The notes below the pieces were generated by a model. It worked only from the letters and a program-made list of their open reading frames with translations. It searched no databases and was not told the DNA's origin. Below, one piece after another: positions 57,257-64,000 of a stretch of DNA of 64,000 nt (positions within the stretch are counted from its first letter, which is position 1; the number at the start of each line of letters is the position of its first letter). This DNA is from Haemaphysalis longicornis (taxonomy: Eukaryota; Arthropoda; Arachnida; Ixodida; Ixodidae): NCBI GenBank assembly GCA_013339765.2, contig CM023454.1, positions 150,021,309-150,085,308 of the forward strand, read 5' to 3'. The translations under genes were made by a program, and so were the position numbers.

Positions 57257-57335
57257 TTGGGGAACAGCGCGAACTAACAGGGACACAATAAGAAAGAAGT
57301 GGACAGGACTAGCGCTGACTTTCAACTCCAGAAAT
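57257..57335 (-). other. Inverted terminal-module fragment
   Basis: GGGGAACAGCGCGAACTAAC, AGGGACACAATAAGAAAGAA and GACTAGCGCTGACTTTCAAC, the inverse of the module AGTTG..AGT.AGCGCT...GCGC seen at 11356. It sits in LINE linker sequence as a short insertion. Confidence 0.5.
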
Positions 57336-57428
57336 TGAAATTGAAAGGCAGAAATTGAAATTAAGAAAGCTCGAGATAAATACTTTAATAAAACTCTCTC
57401 TAATACCTCACGAAGTGACCCAAAAAAA

Positions 57429-57665
57429 TTGTGGCGTGTGCTGATCCCCAAGAATAACCAAGCAGTCCCACCGCTGAAAGATAATGCTGGTGACGCGCTT
57501 CCTTCAGATGAATGCGCAGAATCTTTCAGCAAATATTTCCAAGAAAATTTCACGGGCGAACTTCCCCTCGACTCCCTGACGTCACCGCGCAGCCTCATAC
57601 CACACCAGTTTGAGGCTACTACAATCACAGTAAATGGTGTCACTCGCGCAATTGAAAGACATTGA
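57429..57665 (+). pseudogene. LINE linker before reverse transcriptase
   Basis: The frame reads LWRVLIPKNNQAVPPLKDNA, then PSDECAESFSKYFQENFTGE and VNGVTRAIERH. The pattern of a 'LWR...I' start and 'F..YFQ..F' matches the stretch before the palm in CR1-type proteins; SSKSPGPDG follows in a shifted frame at about 57665. Confidence 0.65.
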
Positions 57666-57935
57666 TCGAGTAAAAGCCCCGGCCCTGACGGCACAATTAC
57701 GGACTTGCCCTAGATCAGCCCACTTACTAACCATCATGTTCCAGCAATTCCTAAAAACTGGGTGCATGCCAAAAGACTGGAAAGCTGTGTTCATCAACCC
57801 ATTGTTCAAATCTGGGGACAAAACACACCATACTAATTATCGTCTGATCTGAGGTCGAATACGCACATTAAGTAAATAACCAATAAGTATTTCAAACAAC
57901 TTTACCTCTTAAAATGTCGCTCACACCCTGAGAAT

Positions 57936-58388
57936 TTGAGCACTAAGCTTATACTTCGCTTATTAGACAATCTTTTAGAATATGCGTCAATTATCTGGCA
58001 CCCGCGTTACCATTACCTGACAAATTTACTTGAATATGTGCAAACCCGGGCGCCAAGGTTTATCTCGTCATCTTACTCAAGTCATCAGAGTGTATCTGCC
58101 CTTAAGCATTCCTTCAATCTCGCACCACTCGCCATGCGCAGGAAATATAACCGACTTGTTTTTTTTTTTTTTTCTACTCCGTATTTCGCCGCGCTTCGTC
58201 TATCTTCCCAGCTCCACCTTCGAACTGCCATTTGCGTTTCCCCAGACTCGACCGTTCCCGTAAAATCGAGCCAATTTTTGCAAGAACAAATAAATACCGG
58301 AGCCCTGAGCACTACAGGGTGGAACACGTTGTCCGGGCACAGTGTCTCTTCAACGAACTTACCATCTTTCCAAACAGCGCTAATATGA
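57936..58388 (+). pseudogene. LINE C-terminal part
   Basis: Opens with LLEYASIIWHPRYHYLTNLL then EYVQTRAPRFISSSYSS, matching the region after the palm (A-IIWDP...LE.VQ...ARFI). It ends with QINTGALSTTGWNTLSGHSV and TNLPSFQTAL. The preceding palm is missing, so the copy has an internal deletion of several hundred bases. Confidence 0.7.
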
Positions 58389-58770
58389 CATCCGCAAAAT
58401 GAGTATCTTGCGCAAATAGATGGAACTTGACTTTGTCAATTTCAAGACCAGTGTTATATGTTCCTTTATTGCTTCGTCTATGTTATGAATTTGTAAATTG
58501 TGAAAACAAGTGTTAAATGCTAAAGTGCTGCGTTAGCTCTGTTAAAACACATTTTGTGTTCATTGTTAGGCCTATGGCCACTTCCTGGTGTAAAAATTGC
58601 ATTGCTTGCCCTGTATGGGCAAATCTTATATGTTTTTGTTTGTATACTGATTCTATGTATATCATTCGTTTCATTTCTTGCTTTTCTGATACCCCCTATG
58701 TAATGCCCTCCGCGGTCTTCGTGAGGGTATCTAATAAAAAAATAACTAAATCTCTTTCCCTTCGTGACAG

Positions 58771-59224
58771 GATCATCATCATCATCATCACCAGCCTATT
58801 CTACGCCCACTGCATGGCAAAGGCCTCTCCCATTATTCTCCAATTACTCGTCCTGTGCCAACTGTGACCAATTTATCCCCGCAAACTTCTTGATCTCATC
58901 TGCCCATCTAACTTTCTGCCGCCCCCTGCAACGCTTGCCTTCTCTAGGGATCCACTCTGTTACCCTTAATGACCAGCGGTTATCTTGCCTTCGCATTACA
59001 TGCCTGCCGACGTCCATTTCTTCTTCTTTAATTTCTACTAATATGTCTTTAACACCAGTTTGCTCTCTGACCCACTCCGCTCTCTTCTTGTCCCTTAATG
59101 TTTCACCTATCATTTCCGCTCCATTGCCCGCTGAGTCGTTCTCAATTAAGTTGACCCTCTTAGTGAGCCTCCAAGTTTCTGCCCCGTAGGTGAGTATAAA
59201 GTCATGTATAAAGGTGAGTATAAA
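58771..59224 (-). mobile_element. RTE-type LINE 3' fragment with 11-bp TSD
   Basis: The minus frame 59113-58844 reads HVMRRQDNRWSLRVTEWIPR, EGKRCRGRQKVRWADEIKKF, the standard end of RTE-clade ORF2 proteins. The 3' end on minus is a (GAT)n run (58771-58790). CGTGACAGGAT flanks both sides (58763-58773 and 59225-59235). It landed just after the tail of the CR1-like LINE. Confidence 0.85.
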
Positions 59225-59235
59225 CGTGACAGGAT

Positions 59236-59680
59236 AAAGTCATCTATTCCATGCCGACCGTTCATCTGATGAAGAATAAAGTGGTGGCAACCACGCTTGT
59301 TCTTTTGGTTCTTTCTGGCGGGGTTATGAAAATGTTCACATGTTCCGTACAGGAGGCGCTTGAACTTCGCCTCGTGCCCGTCGCCGAATCCTGTCGAGAA
59401 TGCCGGCCGACGCTATCAGCGTGCGTGGCCCTACTTGGCGACCCCGCCGAGTGGGAGAGGAGGAAAGGGGGCGACGCCCAGTCCAACCTTGCGACGTTGC
59501 GGCCGTCCGAGAATTGGCTCGGCCGGGATTAAGAGAAAAATAAGATCACACCGCCCAGCGCGCCTGCCTTCGGGACAAATAGCGGAACGCGCGTTGGGGC
59601 GACAAGCTTTTGTGTTTGCGTGCGTTGCTCTTGTTCGCATCCACATGCGCCCCTTCTCCCTCGTTTCTTTCTCGAGCGCG
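59236..59680. other. Upstream region of glycine-rich gene 2
   Basis: No recognised gene. The last 150 bases are C/T-rich, as before gene 1. Open frames on both strands are probably chance. Confidence 0.4.
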
Positions 59681-59683
59681 GAG

Positions 59684-59691
59684 TATAAAAG
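59684..59691 (+). promoter_or_regulatory. TATA box of glycine-rich gene 2
   Basis: TATAAAAG, 68 bases before the start codon, in the same GAGTATAAAAG context as gene 1. Confidence 0.8.
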
Positions 59692-59751
59692 TGCGCCTTG
59701 CGTGGTCTCGTGCACATTGGAAATTCTCGTTTCCGACGCCCAAACACCGCC

Positions 59752-61283
59752 ATGAACGGATACGTAAGTGTTCGGGCGATGTCCCGGCGACTACGTTAGC
59801 CTCAGACACAACCGTGGGGGGGGTGCATTAAAGGACTGGAAAGCTTGAAAAACGTTCAAAGGCTTCACATCTAGATGCAGCTTGAACTTAGAGCCGATAT
59901 CGAAAAGGGAGAACGCTCCCTTCGCGCCAGCACTGGTAGCTGGAGCAACCCCACTCCACGACTTACTACTGAACTGCGCGTTAATATAACCTCCCAAAAA
60001 GTATTCGCGGGAACCATGGAGGCGTCCGTAGTATGCGGGTGCCCAATAAAGTTAACAAAGGCTTGTTTAGGGGCTAATTTAGCAGTTGCGCACCAACGCA
60101 TGGCTTGCCTTACTTTCCCTGTTCCTCGTATAAACACGCTAAATTTAAATTACTACCCTCAGTACCATTGCCGACACAGAAGGTTATTATATCACGACAG
60201 AAAAATATGATATATTCAGCGTCTATCCCGCGTTTCTTGCTGAGGGAGTCGTTCGATCTCACTGCTTTTTATTCGTAACACTAAATGTTGCCGTGCCACT
60301 ATTACCAATACGAATACCTGATAAGTGTCACAAGCGAGCAATAATAACAACGCTGCGTGTATCATACCACCGCCGCCATGCACTTATCCTCTGCACCCGT
60401 GTTTCCCCTAGACCCTCCTCGCCTTCCTCGGCGTCATCGCCGCTGCCTACGCCGGTGGCTACGGCCTCGGCTTCGGCGGCTACGGCCACGGCTACGGCCT
60501 CGGCTATGGCGGCTACGGACACGGCGGATACGGACACGGCGGATACGGCTATGGCGGATATGGCGGCTACGGACACGGCGGATACGGACACGGCGGCGCC
60601 GTCGTGGCTACCTCTGTTCAGAAGACTGTTCATCACGCTCCCGCCCGCGGTAAGGAACTGGAACAACTTGCAGAGTGCCCAATACGCGACAGGAATAATC
60701 CTGCCAACCGCAGTGAATCTGAATGCAAGTCGGTATAAACCGGCGTGCTTGGCAACAAGATAATTGATACAGTAGGTGCAAACGCGTCCGTTCAAACGTA
60801 TGGGTACGTATGGGACACCAGTCATTTCACGCAATGATTCGGCTTTTTCGCAACGACAAGATTGACGGAAATATAACGTTCAAGATCAACATTTTATTTC
60901 ATTTTTTTATCCTTTCGGCGCACTTTTTCGGGCCACGTTGATAAGCACCACTTTCTGAAAAAGACAGAATCCTTCTGAAAAAGACAGAACAGAAAGGTGA
61001 AAGTAAAAGCTAAATTTGCTTAACATTTTAACTGTATTCGGGTGGTTAGTTAGGAAACAGCAATTTAGCCTACAGAACGCCGAGCTCAGCGCACAGTACG
61101 CGAAACTGGAATGGATGGTCGTGCGTTCACACCGTTGTTTTTCTCATCCCAGCTGTTGCTGTTGGTGTCGCCCATGGCTACGGCCACGGCTACGGTCATG
61201 GTGGCTATGGACACGGCGTCGTTCTCGGTCACGGTTTCGGCCACGGCTACGGACACGGTCACGGATTCGGACACTACGGTTGA
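59752..61283 (+). CDS. Glycine/tyrosine-rich secreted protein 2
   Basis: Intact spliced gene. Exon 1 is ATGAACGGATAC (59752-59763) then GTAAGT. Exon 2 is 60412-60649 (acceptor TTTCCCCTAG, donor GTAAGG, phase 1). Exon 3 is 61153 to stop TGA 61281-61283 (acceptor TCATCCCAG). The 126-aa product has a signal peptide (MNGYTLLAFLGVIAAAYA, cleavage likely after AYA), a GYGHGGYG repeat domain, a short VVATSVQKTVHHAPARG segment spanning the splice, and a His/Gly-rich end (GYGHGHGFGHYG). It is likely exported as a structural or protective protein of cuticle or attachment cement. Its exon sizes and phases match gene 1, so the two are paralogues about 47 kb apart. Confidence 0.92.
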
Positions 61284-61301
61284 GCGCCATATTTGCCATA
61301 G

Positions 61302-62196
61302 GTGAGTGGTGTAAGCATTCCCATTTCACGCTACATAACATGGCAGAAGGGCACTAGCCGAGAGAGAGTGAAGAGGGAGAAAATACATTTGTTGAGCGTC
61401 TAAAATGGGTCGTCGGGAGTGGTTCCTTCTTCCTGGAGCCCATATGACGTCCTGGCCGCCTGCGCCCTGTCGACCAGCGTAAGCTGGGTCGCCAGTGAGG
61501 AGCTGGACATCAAAATCTCCCAAATAGCCGAGAGCACATTTGGTACCGCTGCAAATACAACGTAGGCATTGGGTGTGCGTGGGCACAGTTGACAATAGAA
61601 GATGATCAAATGTCACTTGCAGTAAATGCACGAGAAAGGAGCGAAAAAACGACGCGATAGTATCATGTAAATGAGTAGAACTTGCTACTGCGCTAGCTGG
61701 GGAAAAGTCCCCGTGTTTTTAAGCAGAAAGACAAACACGGACGGCGAACACAGAGAATACAGGACAGCACCATTCCTATCTATTGTGTGTTCTCCGTGTC
61801 TTTTTTCTCTTCTTGTATAGCGCTTAATATCATGAAAATCTCATGTGAAGCCGGCAAATATTGCAAACGTGTTCGAAAGCTCGGGTGATGCAGCAGGTTT
61901 TTCAGTGCTATGAGGAGTAAATAAAAATTCAAAGTTCTCAAAAGTAGAAAGTAAAACATGTGGACCCTTCTCATTCCCTTTCCTTGCAAATGTTTATTAT
62001 TTATGCTTCAGGTATCCGCACGCAGGAAAAAAAGAATTTGCGGTAGTGCAAAACACCTTCCCGTTTTCAAAATGTCTACAAAATGCCAGGACATTCTTAA
62101 CTCGAACTAGCAATGTTACTTGTATTTGTGATCAAGCGTTGAAGTGTGTTCATGTCTTCGTTACGTACAACGTTTTCTCAAAATTTTCTATTGCAG
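61302..62196 (+). other. 3'UTR intron of glycine-rich gene 2
   Basis: The donor CCATAG|GTGAGT lies 18 bases after the stop codon and the acceptor is TTCTATTGCAG. It contains the LINE fragment at 61345-61610. Confidence 0.6.
61345..61610 (-). mobile_element. I-type LINE C-terminal fragment
   Basis: The minus frame reads AIWEILMSSSSLATQLTLVD, RAQAARTSYGLQEEG and a stop, then CAACAAATGTATTTTCTCCC with CTC units. The W(E)..L.S.....Q..LV.RA..A pattern is the C-terminal helix seen in the other two I-type copies here. It is a 5'-truncated tail in the UTR intron. Confidence 0.65.
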
Positions 62197-62295
62197 TCAT
62201 CCTGTCTTCAAGATTCAAGGGGAAATATGCAACCGGCAACAACACCAAAAGCGAGGTCGGACGAAACGGGAAAATAAATTTGCTAATTTATTGAA
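62197..62295 (+). other. 3'UTR exon of gene 2 with poly(A) signal
   Basis: After the acceptor TTCTATTGCAG the exon runs TCATCCTGTCTTCAAGATTC to AATAAA at 62273-62278. Exon length and signal spacing match the 3'UTR exon of gene 1. Confidence 0.6.
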
Positions 62296-62299
62296 CCTG

Positions 62300-62725
62300 G
62301 TCACTCTGTTTGTTTCTTCTGAGCTCCAAGAATTATTACACACGCGCAAAGCTGGTATGCTGGTCGCGGAAAGTGCTGGCCTTCACGCCCACGGGCTCAG
62401 AACACTTGCTGGATTGAAATATCACAAGGTCCTTCAGTTTCGTCGGCTCACGAGCACAATCTTGCACTTCTACGATAACATGGCGTGTGTTCGTTTGACC
62501 AGAATAAGCGCTATTTTTGTATAATCGTGCGCTGAAGCTTTGCGTTTGCTTTTTTGTGCTCGGAAAATGTATGCATGGGTAGACATTACCACCCTGGGTA
62601 CACCGACAAGCGTTAACGAGAACAAAATGGCATTGTGTACACAAAACCGGTGCGAAATCAGGAAAAGAAAGCCTCATAATTAAATAATGAGATAACGTGG
62701 TTAGAGAGTGAGGTATACCTGCACT
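62300..62725. other. No recognisable gene
   Basis: Open frames on both strands here carry no known motif; I see no repeat boundary before the SINE. Confidence 0.35.
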
Positions 62726-62741
62726 AAGGACACTTCATTCA

Positions 62742-62981
62742 CCCGCCGCGGCGGCTAAGGCGTTGTACTACTGAGCCCAAGGATGCGGGCTCGATCGCGG
62801 CCGAGGTGGCTGCTTTTCTGGTAGAGGCGAAACGCGAAAACGCCCGTGTGTCGCGCTTTCGGCGCATGCTGAAGATCACCAGGTGGTCAAAGTTATTCCG
62901 GAGCTCTCCAAGGCGGCCGCGCCTCACAGCCCAGGTGTGTATTGGGCGCATTAAACCCTACAATCAATCAATCAATCAATC
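62742..62981 (+). mobile_element. Ruka-type SINE, full length with 15-bp TSD
   Basis: It starts CCCGCCGCGGCGGCTAAGGC, has GGCTCGATCGC as a B-box-like string, the GGTGGCTGCTTTTCTGGTAG junction, the body CGGAGCTCTCCAAGGCGGCC and a CAATCAATCAATCAATC tail. AGGACACTTCATTCA flanks it exactly (62727-62741 and 62982-62996). The perfect duplication marks a fairly recent insertion. Confidence 0.9.
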
Positions 62982-62996
62982 AGGACACTTCATTCA

Positions 62997-64000
62997 AGTG
63001 CAGTTGACACTTTGTAGCTTACCCTTGTTCGGCTCACTGAATGCAGGTGTAGAACCGTAGACGTGGGCGCCTAGTATGCAAAACTCCTTTATTTTGGTAG
63101 CCAGCTGGCCATACTTCGTACGCACAGTCTTCTTTATTGCGTGCTTGGGTATACCTGGTCCCTCAAGTTCATGTTACACGTGAATACAAAACAGCAAAAA
63201 ACACGGGAAAAAGTTTCGCTAGCTGCTGATTGCCTCCCCGAGGTCGGGTCAAAAAGTTCTTCTTTTTGATATTTCTTTGATATTTTTTTTTGTTGTCCAA
63301 CTTTGCCAAAGCTTTTACTGAAAAAGAATGTAAGGAAGTCTTTAGGTATAGTCTCAATGTTCTCATATTGTAATTTTTAAATCACCTCAGTGACGCGAGG
63401 GAAACAGCTGCCTTGTATTTTCTTATTTCTTACCTTCGATGAAAATGAGACCAAATTCTTAGCAAGCATATAAACCTTGAATGACATTTTATCACAGAGG
63501 CACATGAGATGTTTTGGGGAACTAGTTCACAATTTAGGTCTAATGCGAGTTTGGAGTGTTTCTGTGTTTGTATACGTCGTTGAAGCAAAAGCTTTGCCGA
63601 GACGAATTAACAAAACCGCAGGACAAAGCGGTTTCTTGTTCTTTGTCCTTCAAGCTCTTCGTCTTTTGCGCTGCTTGCGTCTCTAAAGCACAAAACTGCA
63701 CCCCCTTCTGACAACAGGGTTTGTTTTTGGGCCGCAGCCTCCTTATGAAACCAAGACCAAACTGGCGGCACCAAGCCCCCGCACTTGACGCGGGTGGCAG
63801 TGAGGATGGCAACAGGGTTTTCAATACCTGTTCTTCCCGACACTCCGTCACTGCAAAGTTAACACGGCCGCGTTTAGCATCCTAACATGGCCGGCGAGGA
63901 TTGCAGCTTGGCGGTTCAAGCTTGGCCTCGTGCGACCGCGTCTGTGCGCGTCATTCGCGGTGGTAGGAGATGTCGAGCACTCCGCTATGCGCTGCCCACA
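62997..64000. other. No recognisable gene
   Basis: Nothing certain. Minus-strand frames at 63540-63851 and 63607-63843 overlap each other and lack motifs. An AT-rich stretch covers 63230-63400 and the window ends in GC-rich DNA that may be the edge of another repeat. Confidence 0.35.

Larger units (their letters stand above)
54545..58750 (+). mobile_element. CR1-like LINE with ORF1, internally deleted
   Basis: In order: 5'UTR-like lead, ORF1 (54649-55680), start of the endonuclease (about 55686-55760), a foreign insertion (55761-56209), the rest of the endonuclease (56285-56760), linker (57060-57665), a few reverse transcriptase residues, then a jump to the C-terminal part (57936-58388) and a 3'UTR ending TCTAATAAAAAAATAA. 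Most of the reverse transcriptase palm is deleted around 57850-57930. Stops and shifts are frequent. It abuts the Penelope copy on its left. Confidence 0.8.

Overview
This window looks like nuclear DNA from a chelicerate, most probably a hard (ixodid) tick. The clues are several copies of a tRNA-derived SINE matching the ixodid Ruka family, degraded Penelope-like elements with GIY-YIG domains, several non-LTR lineages (CR1/Jockey-like, I-superfamily with RNase H, RTE), TTAGG-like interstitial repeats, and spliced genes for glycine/tyrosine-rich secreted proteins of the tick cuticle/cement type. There are no bacterial features, rRNA or CRISPR. Most of the 64 kb is transposon-derived and broken. 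I could not run any search, so family names come from motif recognition.

Host genes: (1) a four-exon glycine-rich secreted protein gene on + (TATA 12198, start 12254, stop 14424, 3'UTR exon from 16250) with a 1-base insertion in exon 2; (2) an intact paralogue on + (TATA 59684, start 59752, stop 61283, 3'UTR exon from 62197) with the same exon layout, phases and 3'UTR intron; (3) a small spliced gene on - (39106 to 37742, 90 aa) with a poly(A) signal, lying inside a unit bounded by short terminal inverted repeats. Weaker candidate exons are at 19886-19989 (-), 24737-24900 (-) and 28670-28823 (+).

Layout: 0-4.4 kb is a duplicated promoter-like block and unassigned DNA. A CR1/Jockey-like LINE lies at 4.4-7.4 kb. 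A Penelope-like element (PLE) with SINE and MITE insertions lies at 8.97-11.45 kb. Glycine-rich gene 1 covers 12.2-16.35 kb, with SINE copies after it. AT-rich, gene-poor DNA covers 17.5-24.7 kb. A gypsy-like LTR plus gag fragment is at 25.7-26.6 kb. From 27 to 36.6 kb are LINE/PLE remnants and two inverted-repeat elements. The TIR-bounded unit covers 36.9-41.9 kb. PLE and I-type LINE fragments are at 41.9-44.6 kb, and a solo-LTR-like segment at 45.6-46.2 kb. From 46.4 to 54.5 kb is a nest: PLE, interrupted by an I-type LINE, itself interrupted by a hAT element with a perfect 8-bp target duplication, which carries an inner pair of inverted 16-17-bp repeat arrays. A near-complete LINE with a degenerate 2A-like motif follows at 54.5-58.75 kb, then an RTE fragment, glycine-rich gene 2 and a SINE with a 15-bp target duplication.

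The two glycine-rich genes presumably give extracellular structural products from TATA promoters. The rest is best read as successive retrotransposon and DNA-transposon insertions, many of which can be ordered in time from target-site duplications and nesting.
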